Shown: positions 38,248-47,820, numbered from the stretch's first letter. The stretch is DNA of 64,000 bases from Vulcanimicrobiota bacterium (GCA_027307235.1 DAHUXH010000013.1:280717-344716), one strand, 5' to 3'. The notes: generated by a model not told the origin, from the letters alone. Made by a program: numbers and translations.

Positions 38248-38634
38248 ATGCAGACGCAACCGACTACCGACACCCCTTTTGGACTCGACGCGAACGTCGC
38301 CGCGGGGCTTGCCTATCTGCTCGGTCTCGTCGGCGGCGTCGTCATGCTTCTGGGCGGTGGGACCAATAAGTTTGTGCGATGGGCCGCGGCGCAATCGATC
38401 ACGCTCTGGGGCGGATACATCGCGTTGATGATCGTCATCAACATCGTCCTGTCGATGCTCTCGCTGCTCCACCTCGGCGTGTTCGTGCTTCTCTACTTTC
38501 CGCTCACCATGCTGATCGGTCTGCTCATGCTCATCGCATGGCTGTACACGTTCATCACCGCGTTTCAAGGAAAGGAAGTACGCCTGCCGGTTGTCGCCGA
38601 TTGGACGACACGCTTCTTCGGCTCGATGCTGTGA
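38248..38634 (+). CDS. DUF4870-like small membrane protein
   Basis: The 128-residue protein has a polar N-terminus (MQTQPTTDTPFGLDANVAAG) and three spans (AYLLGLVGGVVMLLG, ITLWGGYIALMIVINIVLSM and YFPLTMLIGLLMLIAWLYTF). The pattern fits the DUF4870 family of membrane proteins of unknown role. ATG 38248 follows GAGGATC; an in-frame GTG lies at 38236. Confidence 0.7.
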   Translation: MQTQPTTDTPFGLDANVAAGLAYLLGLVGGVVMLLGGGTNKFVRWAAAQSITLWGGYIALMIVINIVLSMLSLLHLGVFVLLYFPLTMLIGLLMLIAWLYTFITAFQGKEVRLPVVADWTTRFFGSML

Positions 38635-38644
38635 GAGCGTTCTC

Positions 38645-39364
38645 CTAATGGGGCCAGTTGGGGTCGGGCGCGTCAGTGGTGTTTGCCGCGGCGTTCTTCC
38701 ATACGTTGGCCGAAATGGGTGGGCACGCCGGGCAGGCTGACGAGCGGTACTCGACGTTGATCAACGTCGAGCCCGAATCAACGCGGCCGCCGTCATCGCC
38801 TTCGACGGCGTCGTTTGCGATGGTCGCATTCGTGAGGTCGCGCGCGCCCGCGACGACGACGTACGGCGCTTGACGGAAGGTGCGCAAGCGCACCGCGCGC
38901 GTGCGATCCAGGACGCGCGCTCCGTTTGCATCGGTGGCCGTGATCTCGATCGAAGCGAGGATGCGGCCTTCGCTCACCAGATCGTTCCTCTGTGCGTTGA
39001 GTACGCACGCATTCTGCTCGCCGCACACCGGCGCCGCGGGCGTGCCGACTGGATCGGGCGTCGCGGTTGCAACATGTACGGTCGCGACGACGGTGAGAGC
39101 GCAGCCGTTCTGCGCACCGGCCTTCGGCAAACACGTCGCCGCCGGCGAGGGAGATGGAACGACCAGCGCGCGCGGATCAGCTCCGGAGGCAAGCGCGCTT
39201 GCAGCGGCGTTTTCCAAAGATGCGAGCGCGCGTTGATAGCCTGCATCCACGGCGCGCTCGGCGCGCCGCGCGATCAGCGTGCGTGTCAGTGCGAAGGCCG
39301 ATTGCACGATCGTTTCGCCGACGACGCCGAGCATCAGCAACACGAAGAGCGTGCGTAGGAGCAT
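38645..39364 (-). CDS. Putative pseudopilin/exported pilus-like protein
   Basis: The 239-residue protein has an N-terminal hydrophobic segment (MLLRTLFVLLMLGVVGETIV), then a long helix (LIARRAERAVDAGYQRALAS) and a C-terminal globular part with Cys pairs (SACPACPP near the end). This is the layout of minor pilins, although the usual Gly-Phe-Thr-Leu-x-Glu cleavage motif is missing. It starts 4 nt after the stop of the upstream prepilin gene. ATG 39364 is preferred over a start at 39394 that would overlap the neighbour. No pilus assembly ATPase lies in this window. Confidence 0.55.
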   Translation of the reverse strand: MLLRTLFVLLMLGVVGETIVQSAFALTRTLIARRAERAVDAGYQRALASLENAAASALASGADPRALVVPSPSPAATCLPKAGAQNGCALTVVATVHVATATPDPVGTPAAPVCGEQNACVLNAQRNDLVSEGRILASIEITATDANGARVLDRTRAVRLRTFRQAPYVVVAGARDLTNATIANDAVEGDDGGRVDSGSTLINVEYRSSACPACPPISANVWKNAAANTTDAPDPNWPH

Positions 39365-39368
39365 GTCC

Positions 39369-39818
39369 TTACGGCGCACCGGTCGGCGCGGCAAAAGCGC
39401 CCGGCACGAGCACGGTCGACGACGGCAGCGGTTGGGGCGACGCGACGAGCACGCTCTGCGAGACCGTCCGCGTTGCGCCGTCTTGTGACCATGTGGTGGT
39501 GATCGTCACCGTCGTCCCATCGTTCGCGCTCGACGTCGAGAGCGCGAGCGTGACCGGTAACGGCGAGGCGTTGGGCAGCGGCACGGTGGTCGCGACCGAA
39601 GCCGGAACCAGATGCGTCCCTTGGTATTTTGCGACGGCTACCGCGATGTGGAGTTCCGCGGCGGTTTGGTCGCGCACGGCCTGCTCGACGGGATCGGGTG
39701 CGAGGTGACGCGCGGCGGCTAAGCTCGCAGTCGCGAGGGCGACCGCGACGAGGGCGAAGATGCAGACCGAGACCGCTGTCTCGACCAGGGTGAAGCCACG
39801 CTGCGCGTCTGAATTCAT
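39369..39818 (-). CDS. Type IV prepilin-like protein
   Basis: The 149-residue protein begins with the prepilin cleavage motif RGFTLVETAVSVCIFALVAV (Gly, then Phe, with Glu at +5) followed by a membrane-spanning helix. The rest is Ser/Thr-rich beta structure. It is likely processed by PilD-type peptidase and used in a type IV pilus or type II secretion pseudopilus. The partner at 38645 follows 4 nt after it. Confidence 0.82.
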   Translation of the reverse strand: MNSDAQRGFTLVETAVSVCIFALVAVALATASLAAARHLAPDPVEQAVRDQTAAELHIAVAVAKYQGTHLVPASVATTVPLPNASPLPVTLALSTSSANDGTTVTITTTWSQDGATRTVSQSVLVASPQPLPSSTVLVPGAFAAPTGAP

Positions 39819-39827
39819 CTCTTAGAG

Positions 39828-40976
39828 TTATTCCCGTGCTTCGTTCCGGCGCGCCATCGGCGCGATCAGAAAGCGCGGCGTCGCGGTCAGGAGCGGCCGC
39901 TCCACCGCGTAGGTGATCGCAGCGGCAACGGCGATCGACGCCGCGATCGCCGTTGCCGTGTACGCGAGTTGCCAGGAGTGGTCGAGATGCGGGTCGCCGC
40001 TATACGGCGGAATATGATGCCACAGGAGTTCGCGCGCGACGATCTGGTTGCAGAGGTAGAGATTGTAGGAGATCGTCCCGCACAGGATCAGCACCGGGTT
40101 GCCGATCGCGCGGCGCCACCATGCGGGTGCAACCAGCGATGCGAGCGCGAAGAGTGCGAATGCTAGGCCAAGCAGCGGGCGTTTGTCGATCTGCCACACG
40201 TACGACCATTGCGGCACGGAACGAAAGTTGAACATATCTTGCAACAAGAACACGAGCACGGCGCCGGCAGCGATCGCGACCAGCGGCGCGGTCGTGCGCA
40301 CGAGCGGCGCTACGCCGCGAGCGGCGTGACGCACGTACACGTATGCGGTCAGCATCCCGCATGCGAACAGATCGAGGTAACCCGGCAGATTCTCTTCGAG
40401 ATGTTCGAAGTTGGTGTTGAGGTAGACGGCCGCCGCCCACGCGCGCCAGATCCATGCGATCGACACCATCGCGATTGCGGTCAGCCACGGCCGCCGCTTG
40501 AACGCTTGCCAAATCAACGGAAAGCACAAGTAGAACTGAATCTCGACGGCGAGCGTCCACAACACGCCGTTGATCGTGCCGTAGGTCGCGTTGAACCACG
40601 TGTGGATGAACAGCAGATGGGTGCTGAAATCAGCGACCACGTTTCCCGACGACTGCGTCGCCGCATAGCCGATCGCGAACGCGCCCGCGATCGAGAGCAC
40701 GTACGACGGGACGATCTTCACGAAACGCCGCCAGGCGAAGTGCCGCCACGTTGGGGGAGGAGCCGCGGCCCAGGCACTGCGCGCAAACGGATAGACGATG
40801 ACCAAGCCGCTCAAAAAGAAGAACAGGTGAACGCCAATGAAACCGGTCTGCGGGATGAACTCGAGTTGCGGCAGCGGCGCCGGCAACCAGGTGATCTCCC
40901 AGACGTGGTACCACAGCACCAGCAGCACGGCGATGCCGCGCAGGCCATCGAGCACGTCGAGCCGCTTTTCCGTCAC
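39828..40976 (-). CDS. Acyltransferase-3 family membrane protein
   Basis: The 382-residue protein has about 10 spans. The hallmark N-terminus is KRLDVLDGLRGIAVLLVLWY followed by HVWEI (His-containing). It has a Phe-rich second region (GFIGVHLFFFLSGLVIVYPF) and an aromatic-rich central half. Members O-acylate cell-surface polysaccharides or lipids. The start is GTG 40976; the N-terminus aligns well, but no ribosome site is clear. It shares the intergenic region with the leader of the divergent aromatic gene. Confidence 0.82.
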   Translation of the reverse strand: MTEKRLDVLDGLRGIAVLLVLWYHVWEITWLPAPLPQLEFIPQTGFIGVHLFFFLSGLVIVYPFARSAWAAAPPPTWRHFAWRRFVKIVPSYVLSIAGAFAIGYAATQSSGNVVADFSTHLLFIHTWFNATYGTINGVLWTLAVEIQFYLCFPLIWQAFKRRPWLTAIAMVSIAWIWRAWAAAVYLNTNFEHLEENLPGYLDLFACGMLTAYVYVRHAARGVAPLVRTTAPLVAIAAGAVLVFLLQDMFNFRSVPQWSYVWQIDKRPLLGLAFALFALASLVAPAWWRRAIGNPVLILCGTISYNLYLCNQIVARELLWHHIPPYSGDPHLDHSWQLAYTATAIAASIAVAAAITYAVERPLLTATPRFLIAPMARRNEARE

Positions 40977-41040
40977 GAGCGGTCGTTCGCCGCATCCGCG
41001 GGCGACGCATCCGTCCCAAACGAACGTGAGGCGAAACGGC

Positions 41041-41070
41041 TTGACATCGGCCGCTTCGGCATGATTGCAT
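41041..41070 (+). promoter_or_regulatory. Probable promoter of the aromatic leader
   Basis: A perfect TTGACA (41041-41046) is spaced 18 nt from a weak TTGCAT (41065-41070). The transcript would start near 41077-41080, so the leader peptide ATG at 41079 would be nearly leaderless. Confidence 0.5.
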
Positions 41071-41078
41071 AGCGCCAC

Positions 41079-41162
41079 ATGTTGAACGTTTGCGCATACG
41101 CCTATTGGCACGGCTGGGGCCGTTTGCCGGATCGGCGCGGTTGGCGTTTGCGCGAAGAGTAG
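41079..41162 (+). CDS. Attenuator leader peptide, Trp/Tyr-rich
   Basis: The 27-codon ORF begins MLNVCAYAYWHGWGRLPD. It has Tyr at codons 7 and 9 and Trp at codons 10, 13 and 22, far more aromatic codons than expected. A 12-nt segment inside it (41126-41137) can pair with the terminator region downstream (41192-41203), the classical attenuator design. There is no Phe codon. The peptide would be a sensor of translation rather than a product. No ribosome site is visible, so leaderless initiation is likely. Confidence 0.75.
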   Translation: MLNVCAYAYWHGWGRLPDRRGWRLREE

Positions 41163-41203
41163 AGCAGTAGGACGAATCTCGCGCGAGCCTCCGCCGATCC
41201 GGC
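41126..41203 (+). promoter_or_regulatory. Antiterminator pairing of the aromatic attenuator
   Basis: GCCGGATCGGCG at 41126-41137 is a perfect 12-nt complement of CGCCGATCCGGC at 41192-41203, which spans the 5' arm and loop of the terminator. When ribosomes stall at the Tyr/Trp codons upstream (41097-41117), this pairing would keep the terminator from forming. Confidence 0.65.
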
Positions 41204-41219
41204 GGGGGCTCGTTTTTTT
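41185..41219 (+). terminator. Attenuator terminator
   Basis: A 12-bp stem (GAGCCTCCGCCG / CGGCGGGGGCTC, one T-G wobble) with an ATC loop is followed by seven T bases, 28 nt before the fused enzyme's ATG. Confidence 0.9.
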
Positions 41220-41246
41220 CATCGAAACCGAGAACGGATTGAGCAG

Positions 41247-43016
41247 ATGACCATAGCGGCCTATCAGGGTGTCGACGGAGCCTATTCGCAGCTCGTGCTC
41301 ACGCACTATTTGCGCGAGCACGGGATCGAGGCGACCACGCTCGGCGTGCCGTCGTATCGCGAGATGGCGACGACGGTCGCCGGACTGCGCGCCGGCGCCG
41401 GCGTGATGCCGATCGAGAGCGCTCTGGCCGGCACGGTGCGCGAAAGCTACGATCTCCTGGCCGAGTTCGGCGTCGCGCCGGTCGCTGAAATCCACTGGCG
41501 GACCGATCATCGGCTGCTCGGTTTGCCGGGTGCGGAGCTGCGCCACGTGCGCGAAATCCTCGCCCACCCGCTGGTCATCACGGAATGCGGGCGCTTTCTC
41601 TCCGGCTTGCAGCACGTGCGCGCCATCCCGTGTGAAGATACCGGCGTCGCTGCGCGCGAAGTCGCGCGCGGCGGGAACCCGGCCATCGCCGCGCTTGGTC
41701 CTCCGGCGACGGCCGCGCTCTACGATCTCGTCGAGCTGGCCGAACATTGCAGCGACGATCCGCAGACCTACTCGCGCTTCTTGATCATCCGTCCGGCTCA
41801 CGCGACTGCGGATAACCCGCTCCTCGCCATCACGAAGAGCGCGCGGCGCAAGACATCGCTTGCGTTCTCCGTGGACGAGCGCACCGGCTCGCTCGCGCGC
41901 TGTCTCTCGATTCTCGCCGATCGCAAGATCAACGGCGACAAGCTCGAGTCCAAGCCCTTCCTCGGACATGGCACCGAGCGTGTCTTCTACGTCGATTTTG
42001 AAGGCGACGTCGAGGACGGCAACGTGGCCGATGCGATCGCGGAATTCAAACGCACGTGCAAGACGCTGATCGTGCTCGGCAGTTACAATGCGCACGTCGG
42101 GGCGCCGGCCGGCGCCGGGATCAGCGCGCCGCCGGCCGCGCGCCACGTTCCGCGCGAGATTCGTCAGGCGCAGGCAATCTCGGCGCACATCGAGACGCCG
42201 TTTCCGCGTGTCTCGCGCATCTCGCGTCCGGAGGGAAGCACGCTGCGCATCGGCGGCGTTCGCATCGGTGACGGAGAGTTCGTCATCGTCGGCGGTCCGT
42301 GCTCGGTCGAGTCGCGCGAGCAGATCATTGACACCGCGCACGCCGTCCGCGAGCGCGGGGCCACCATGCTGCGCGGCGGCGCGTTCAAGCCGCGCACGAG
42401 TCCGTATGCGTTCCAAGGGTTGGGATGGGAAGGCGTTGCGCTGCTCGCCGAGGCCGGGCGGGCGACCGGCCTGCCCACCGTGAGCGAAGTGATGACCATC
42501 GACCAAGTCGAGCGCATGGCCGAACAGATCGACGTGCTGCAGATCGGAGCGCGCAACATGCAGAACTTCGACCTGCTCAAAGCGGTCGGCCGCATCGGCC
42601 GCCCGGTGCTCCTCAAGCGCGGCCTCTCGGCCACCCTCGACGAACTGCTGGCCGCCGCCGAGTACATCCTCGCCGAAGGCAACCCCAACGTCATCCTGTG
42701 CGAGCGCGGGATTCGCACGTTTGAACCGGCGACGCGCAATACGCTCGATCTCTCCGCCGTGCCGGTGCTGCGCGAGCGCACGCACCTGCCGGTCTTCGTC
42801 GATCCCAGTCACGGGGTCGGGGTGCGGCGCTGGATTCGCCCGCTCTGCCGCGCCGCCAAAGCGGTCGGTGCGCACGGCTTGCTGGTCGAAGTCCACCCCA
42901 ACCCGCCCGAAGCCAAGAGCGACAAGGATCAGGCGCTGCCCTTCGATGAGTTCGGAGAGATCGTCGCCGATCTCGCACGCATCGCTGTGTGGTCGCATTC
43001 GGCGGTCGGCGTGTGA
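41247..43016 (+). CDS. Fused prephenate dehydratase / DAHP synthase
   Basis: The 589-residue protein has a prephenate dehydratase domain (1-185; YQGVDGAYSQ, QTYSRFLII) and an ACT domain (about 203-280, with ESKP at 234-237). A linker and a DAHP synthase domain follow (about 332-580; GGPCSVES at 349-356, RGGAFKPRTSPYAFQG at 376-391, VDPSHG near 518-523). The first step of the shikimate pathway and the last committed step toward phenylalanine thus sit on one chain, with the ACT domain between them. Phe binding to ACT could control both, which is inference. The gene follows the leader attenuator. Confidence 0.9.
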   Translation: MTIAAYQGVDGAYSQLVLTHYLREHGIEATTLGVPSYREMATTVAGLRAGAGVMPIESALAGTVRESYDLLAEFGVAPVAEIHWRTDHRLLGLPGAELRHVREILAHPLVITECGRFLSGLQHVRAIPCEDTGVAAREVARGGNPAIAALGPPATAALYDLVELAEHCSDDPQTYSRFLIIRPAHATADNPLLAITKSARRKTSLAFSVDERTGSLARCLSILADRKINGDKLESKPFLGHGTERVFYVDFEGDVEDGNVADAIAEFKRTCKTLIVLGSYNAHVGAPAGAGISAPPAARHVPREIRQAQAISAHIETPFPRVSRISRPEGSTLRIGGVRIGDGEFVIVGGPCSVESREQIIDTAHAVRERGATMLRGGAFKPRTSPYAFQGLGWEGVALLAEAGRATGLPTVSEVMTIDQVERMAEQIDVLQIGARNMQNFDLLKAVGRIGRPVLLKRGLSATLDELLAAAEYILAEGNPNVILCERGIRTFEPATRNTLDLSAVPVLRERTHLPVFVDPSHGVGVRRWIRPLCRAAKAVGAHGLLVEVHPNPPEAKSDKDQALPFDEFGEIVADLARIAVWSHSAVGV

Positions 43017-43049
43017 TGAGGCCATGCGATCGAGCGGTACCTCCGGTCG

Positions 43050-43078
43050 TTGACTGGGTACCACTGCCCTGATATACT
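43050..43078 (+). promoter_or_regulatory. Promoter of the str operon
   Basis: TTGACT (43050-43055) and TATACT (43073-43078) are separated by 17 bases, an excellent sigma-70 match. It lies 60 nt before rpsL. Confidence 0.85.
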
Positions 43079-43137
43079 CCCGTAGTCTAGGCCCACCGAG
43101 CGGTGCGGCCAACTTTGTGTGCGGTTGAAGGAGTTTG

Positions 43138-43578
43138 ATGCCGACCATCAATCAGCTGGTTCGTAGGGGCCGCGAAAAAACCGAAAAGAAGGTCAAGACG
43201 CGTGCGTTTCGCGTCATCCTGACGGGGCCCAAGCCAGGCCACCCGGATCTCCCCGCGCGTTCGTTCGAGGTGAAGGGGAATCCGCAGCGTCGCGGCGTCT
43301 GCACCCAAGTGAAGACGGTCACTCCGAAGAAGCCGAACTCGGCGCTCCGTAAGGTCGCGCGCGTACGCTTGACCAACGGCGAAGAGGTCACGGCGTACAT
43401 TCCGGGCATCGGCCACAATCTGCAAGAGCACTCCGTCGTCCTCGTGCGCGGCGGCCGTGTGAAAGATCTCCCGGGCGTGCGCTACCACATCATCCGCGGC
43501 ACGCTCGACACCGCCGGCACGGCCAATCGCAAGCAAGGGCGCTCGAAATACGGCGCCAAGCGCGACAAGAAGAAGTAA
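43138..43578 (+). CDS. rpsL: Ribosomal protein S12 with an insertion
   Basis: The 146-residue S12 has the decoding-site block [17 protein letters not shown] and the loop [20 protein letters not shown]. Compared with the normal 124-residue protein it carries about 20 extra residues near positions 23-45 ([20 protein letters not shown]). The C-terminus ends in a short Lys-rich tail. ATG 43138 follows GAAGGAG. Confidence 0.97.
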   Translation: MPTINQLVRRGREKTEKKVKTRAFRVILTGPKPGHPDLPARSFEVKGNPQRRGVCTQVKTVTPKKPNSALRKVARVRLTNGEEVTAYIPGIGHNLQEHSVVLVRGGRVKDLPGVRYHIIRGTLDTAGTANRKQGRSKYGAKRDKKK

Positions 43579-43586
43579 GGGAATAG

Positions 43587-44057
43587 ATGCCACGTAAAGG
43601 TCCGGCGCCCAAGCGCCAAATTCTTCCGGATCCGAAGTTCCAGAGCAAAGTGCTGGCGCGCTTCATCAACAAGGTGATGCTCGACGGCAAGAAGTCGACC
43701 GCGGAACGGATCATGTACGGCGCGCTCGACATCCTCGCGGAGAAGACGGGCCGCGAGGCGATGGACGTCTTCTCGCAGGCGCTCTCCAACGCGATGCCGT
43801 TGGTCGAAGTGCGGCCGCGCCGCGTCGGCGGCGCCACCTATCAGGTGCCGATGGACGTGCGCCCGGATCGCCGTCAGGCGCTGGCGATGCGCTGGCTGAT
43901 CGGCTACGCGCGTCTGCGCGCCGGCAAGTCGATGGAAGAGAAGCTCGCGTACGAGCTGCTCGACGCCGCCAACAACACCGGCTCGACGATCAAGAAGCGT
44001 GAAGACACGCACAAGATGGCCGAGGCCAACAAAGCTTTCGCGCACTACCGCTGGTAG
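43587..44057 (+). CDS. rpsG: Ribosomal protein S7
   Basis: The 156-residue S7 begins [20 protein letters not shown] and has the family block [20 protein letters not shown] and the C-terminal [19 protein letters not shown]. Nucleator of the 30S head. It lies 8 nt after rpsL. Confidence 0.98.
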   Translation: MPRKGPAPKRQILPDPKFQSKVLARFINKVMLDGKKSTAERIMYGALDILAEKTGREAMDVFSQALSNAMPLVEVRPRRVGGATYQVPMDVRPDRRQALAMRWLIGYARLRAGKSMEEKLAYELLDAANNTGSTIKKREDTHKMAEANKAFAHYRW

Positions 44058-44072
44058 GGATTTCAACGACAG

Positions 44073-46169
44073 ATGGCTACACGGGAATATCCGCTCGAAC
44101 GGACGCGTAACATCGGTATCGCCGCGCACATCGATGCCGGGAAGACCACCTGCACCGAGCGCATTCTGTTTTACACCGGCCGGGTCCACAAGATCGGCGA
44201 GGTTCACGACGGCGCCGCGACGATGGACTGGATGGTCCAGGAGCAAGAGCGCGGCATCACGATCACGTCGGCGGCCACCGCGACCACGTGGCGCGACACG
44301 CGTATCAACATCATTGATACGCCTGGGCACGTGGACTTCACGGTCGAGGTCGAGCGCTCGCTTCGCGTTCTCGATGGCTTGGTCGCCCTCTTCGACTCGG
44401 TGGCGGCCGTTCAACCCCAATCCGAGACGGTCTGGCGTCAGGCGAATAAGTACCGCGTTCCCCGCATCATCTTCGTCAACAAGATGGACCGCATGGGCGC
44501 AGATTTCTTCAATTGCGTCGCCAAGATTCGCGAGCGCCTGGGAGCCAAGGCGGTTCCGATTCAGGTGCCGATCGGCGCCGAAGATCATTTCCAGGGCGTC
44601 GTCGATCTCTTCACGATGAAGAAGACCATCTACACCGACGACCTCGGTTCGACGATGGAGCAAACCGACGTCGAAGGCGATCTCAAAGAGGTCGCGCTGA
44701 AGTGGCGTCAGGAGCTGGTCGAGGCGATCGCCGAGCAGGACGAAGAGCTGCTCGAAATGTTCTTCGACGGCAAAGAGTTGCCGATCGATCGCATGAAGCT
44801 TGCGCTGCGCAAGGCGACCATCGACGGCACCGTGCTGCCGATGCTCTGCGGGTCGGCGTTCAAGAACAAGGGCGTGCAGCCGCTGCTCGACGCGATCGTC
44901 GAATATTTGCCCTCACCGTTGGAAGCCAAGCCGATTCTCGGCAAGGATCCCAAAAACGGTGAAGAGATCGTGCGCAAGGCCGATGACGACGAGCCGTTCG
45001 CCGCGCTCGCGTTCAAGATCGCGACCGATCCCTACGGCAACCTGACGTATTTCCGCGTCTATAGCGGCACGCTCGAAAAAGGCTCGTACGTGTACAACGC
45101 GCGTTCGGGACGCAAAGAGCGTATCGGGCGCATCTTGCGTATGCACGCGAACCATCGCGAAGACATCGACTCGATCGGCGCGGGCGACATTGCCGCCGCG
45201 GTCGGTCTCTCCGACACGCGCACCGGCGATACGCTCTGCGACGAAAAGACGCCGATCATGCTCGAGTCGATCACGTTCCCCGAACCCGTGATCTCGCAGG
45301 CGATCGAACCGAAGACCAAGGGCGATCAGGATCAGCTCGGCAAGGGCCTCGCGCGTTTGGCGCAGGAAGACCCGACGTTCCGCATGCGTACCGACGAAGA
45401 GACGCAGCAGACGATCATCTCGGGCATGGGCGAGCTGCATCTCGAGATCATTCTCGATCGCTTGCGCCGCGAGTTCAAAGTCGAAGCGAACGTCGGCAAA
45501 CCGCAGGTCGCATACAAAGAAGCGATCACGAAGACGGTTGAGAAGCAAGGCAAGTTCGTGCGTCAGTCCGGCGGCAAAGGCCAGTACGGCGACGTGTGGC
45601 TGCGCGTCGAACCGCTCGAGCCCGGCAGCGGATTCCAGTTCGTTTGGGCGATCGTCGGCGGTGCGGTTCCCAAAGAATATCAGAAGGCCGTGCAGCAAGG
45701 CATCGAAGAGTCCTCGCAGAGCGGCGTGCTCGCGGGCTATCCGGTGCTCGACTTCAAGGTCACGGCGTTCGATGGTTCGTATCACGACGTCGACTCGTCG
45801 GAAATGGCGTTCAAGATTGCCGCGTCGATGGGCTGGAAAGAAGCCAATCGCGCGGCGGGCCCGATTCTGCTCGAGCCCATCATGAAAGTCGAAGTGACCA
45901 CGCCCAAGGATTACATGGGCGCGATCACGGGCGATATCAATCGTCGTCGCGGCATGATTCAGGCGACGGAAGAGGCGCCGGGCGGCGCGCAGGTGATCAC
46001 TGCGAACGTGCCGCTCTCGGAGATGTTCGGGTACGCCACCGACATGCGTTCAGCAACGCAAGGTCGTGCGACGTACACGATGGAGTTTTCGCACTATGAG
46101 AAAGCTCCGAAGTCGGTCGAAGAGGAAATCATCGCCAAGGCGGCCGGCAAGAAGACCTCGGCGGCATAA
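44073..46169 (+). CDS. fusA: Elongation factor G
   Basis: The 698-residue translocase GTPase begins [20 protein letters not shown], with the G3 block [17 protein letters not shown]4 NKMDR and domains II-V to a C-terminal [20 protein letters not shown] block. It is the third gene of the str operon, 15 nt after rpsG. Confidence 0.98.
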   Translation: MATREYPLERTRNIGIAAHIDAGKTTCTERILFYTGRVHKIGEVHDGAATMDWMVQEQERGITITSAATATTWRDTRINIIDTPGHVDFTVEVERSLRVLDGLVALFDSVAAVQPQSETVWRQANKYRVPRIIFVNKMDRMGADFFNCVAKIRERLGAKAVPIQVPIGAEDHFQGVVDLFTMKKTIYTDDLGSTMEQTDVEGDLKEVALKWRQELVEAIAEQDEELLEMFFDGKELPIDRMKLALRKATIDGTVLPMLCGSAFKNKGVQPLLDAIVEYLPSPLEAKPILGKDPKNGEEIVRKADDDEPFAALAFKIATDPYGNLTYFRVYSGTLEKGSYVYNARSGRKERIGRILRMHANHREDIDSIGAGDIAAAVGLSDTRTGDTLCDEKTPIMLESITFPEPVISQAIEPKTKGDQDQLGKGLARLAQEDPTFRMRTDEETQQTIISGMGELHLEIILDRLRREFKVEANVGKPQVAYKEAITKTVEKQGKFVRQSGGKGQYGDVWLRVEPLEPGSGFQFVWAIVGGAVPKEYQKAVQQGIEESSQSGVLAGYPVLDFKVTAFDGSYHDVDSSEMAFKIAASMGWKEANRAAGPILLEPIMKVEVTTPKDYMGAITGDINRRRGMIQATEEAPGGAQVITANVPLSEMFGYATDMRSATQGRATYTMEFSHYEKAPKSVEEEIIAKAAGKKTSAA

Positions 46170-46252
46170 GCTTGAGGAACCATCCCACCAACATCAGCTA
46201 ACGTCAGCCGTCGAGAACTCGACGGGCACATCATTGAGGGAATAAGCACAAC

Positions 46253-47452
46253 ATGGCTAAGGCAAAATTCGAACGTACGAAGCCGCACGTCAACATCGGC
46301 ACCACGGGTCACGTCGACCACGGCAAGACCACGCTGACGGCTGCGATCACGCACTGCCTCTCGACCGAAGGCCTCGCGCAAGCACGCGGCGTCGACGAGA
46401 TCGACAACGCGCCTGAAGAAAAAGAGCGCGGTATCACGATCGCGATCTCGCACCAGGAGTACGAGACGCCGAAGCGCCACTACGCGCACGTCGATTGCCC
46501 GGGCCACGCCGACTACATCAAGAACATGATCACCGGTGCGGCGCAGATGGACGGCGCGATTCTCGTCGTCTCCGCGACCGACGGACCGATGCCGCAGACG
46601 CGCGAGCACATTCTGCTCATGCGCCAAGTCGGCGTGCCGAAGATCGTCGTCTTCCTCAACAAGTGCGACATGGTCGATGACGAAGAGCTGCTCGAACTCG
46701 TCGAGATGGAGATTCGCGAACTCCTCACCAAGAACGACTTCCCCGGCGATGACACGCCGATCATCCGCGGCTCGGCGCTCAAGGCGCTGCAGTCGTCGGG
46801 CCGCCGTACCGACAAGGATGCCGAGCCGATCTTCAAACTGATGGACACGATCGACGAGTACATCCCCGAGCCGGTGCGTCAGACCGACAAGCCGTTCCTA
46901 ATGCCGGTTGAAGACGTCTTCACGATCACCGGCCGCGGCACGGTCGGCACGGGTCGCGTTGAACGCGGCCAAGTGAAGGTCGGAGAAGAAATCGAGATCG
47001 TCGGTCTGCAAGAAGCAGCCAAGAAGACCGTCGTCACCGGCATCGAGATGTTCCGCAAGCTGCTCGACATGGGCATCGCCGGCGATAACATCGGCGTGCT
47101 GCTGCGCGGTATCGATCGCACCGAGATCGAGCGCGGCCAGGTGCTTGCCAAACCGGGTTCGGTGAAGCCGCACAAGAAATTCAAAGCCGAAGTCTACGTC
47201 CTTTCGAAGGACGAGGGCGGCCGTCACACGCCGTTCTTCGGCAACTATCGCCCGCAGTTCTATTTCCGTACGACCGACGTGACCGGAACGATCAAACTAC
47301 CCGAAGGCGTGGAGATGGTCATGCCCGGCGACAACGTCACGATGGACGTCGAACTGATCACACCGATCGCCTGCGAAGAAGGCCTACGTTTCGCCATCCG
47401 CGAGGGTGGCCGTACCGTCGGCGCCGGCGTCGTCACTACTGTCGCGGACTAG
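46253..47452 (+). CDS. tuf: Elongation factor Tu
   Basis: The 399-residue GTPase has G1 [10 protein letters not shown], the G3 [12 protein letters not shown] block, the G4 [10 protein letters not shown] and domains II and III ending [16 protein letters not shown]. It delivers aminoacyl-tRNA to the ribosome. It lies 83 nt after fusA and closes the str operon. The stop codon is embedded in a long hairpin element. Confidence 0.98.
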   Translation: MAKAKFERTKPHVNIGTTGHVDHGKTTLTAAITHCLSTEGLAQARGVDEIDNAPEEKERGITIAISHQEYETPKRHYAHVDCPGHADYIKNMITGAAQMDGAILVVSATDGPMPQTREHILLMRQVGVPKIVVFLNKCDMVDDEELLELVEMEIRELLTKNDFPGDDTPIIRGSALKALQSSGRRTDKDAEPIFKLMDTIDEYIPEPVRQTDKPFLMPVEDVFTITGRGTVGTGRVERGQVKVGEEIEIVGLQEAAKKTVVTGIEMFRKLLDMGIAGDNIGVLLRGIDRTEIERGQVLAKPGSVKPHKKFKAEVYVLSKDEGGRHTPFFGNYRPQFYFRTTDVTGTIKLPEGVEMVMPGDNVTMDVELITPIACEEGLRFAIREGGRTVGAGVVTTVAD

Positions 47453-47614
47453 GAGCCTGTCGGAGTATGGCCGTTTTCGGATTCGGCGCCGAGTTTTGTT
47501 CGAACACGAGGCGCGATGAGGGAGCGAAGCCGTAGCTTCGTGACCGAAGAGCAACGAAGTATTCGGACAAAAGGCGGCCCGAAGACGGAAATGGGCATAC
47601 TCCGATAGGCTCCT
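47451..47614. repeat. Long hairpin element at the tuf end (R3a)
   Basis: The left arm AGGAGCCTGTCGGAGTATG (47451-47469) pairs with CATACTCCGATAGGCTCCT (47596-47614) with one wobble. The pairing continues inward with CCGTTTTCGG / CCGAAGACGG and GAGTTTTGTTCGAA / TTCGGACAAAAGGC-type matches. It starts at the second base of the tuf stop codon. The core differs from the R1-type elements, so it is a separate kind. It may end str transcription or protect the 3' end of the mRNA. Confidence 0.65.
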
Positions 47615-47616
47615 CG

Positions 47617-47706
47617 GCTTTTCGCCTCCAGCTTCGTTGCGGGTAGGGATCGCGTACCTTCAGTACGCTTCACCCTACCCGCGCCTCACTGGAGACGAAA
47701 ATCCTA
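47617..47706. repeat. Gene-end hairpin element copy R3b
   Basis: Inner stem GCGGGTAGGG / CCCTACCCGC, centre GCGTAC-CTTCA-GTACGC and outer CCTCCAG / CTGGAG match the R1 family plan with compensating base changes. It follows R3a. The 114 nt from 47707 to the rpsJ start hold no gene or clear promoter; a TATGAT at 47759 lacks a partner -35. Confidence 0.7.
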
Positions 47707-47820
47707 GCCCGCGTGCGGACTGGTTCTTGGTTCGCGCGTGGGGGGTTGTCTGGGGTGGTATGATGGGTCGGACGTTCCGGCAATGCATGTGGTCTTTGAA
47801 AACTGAGAGTTAGGAAAGAA

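Noticed and set aside
39828..43151. Minus-strand ORF of 1107 codons
   Set aside because: The upstream two thirds is a shadow of the fused aromatic enzyme; only the acyltransferase part (from 40976) is family-like.
47746..47764. Promoter candidate upstream of rpsJ (TTGTCT and TATGAT)
   Set aside because: The spacing is only seven bases.
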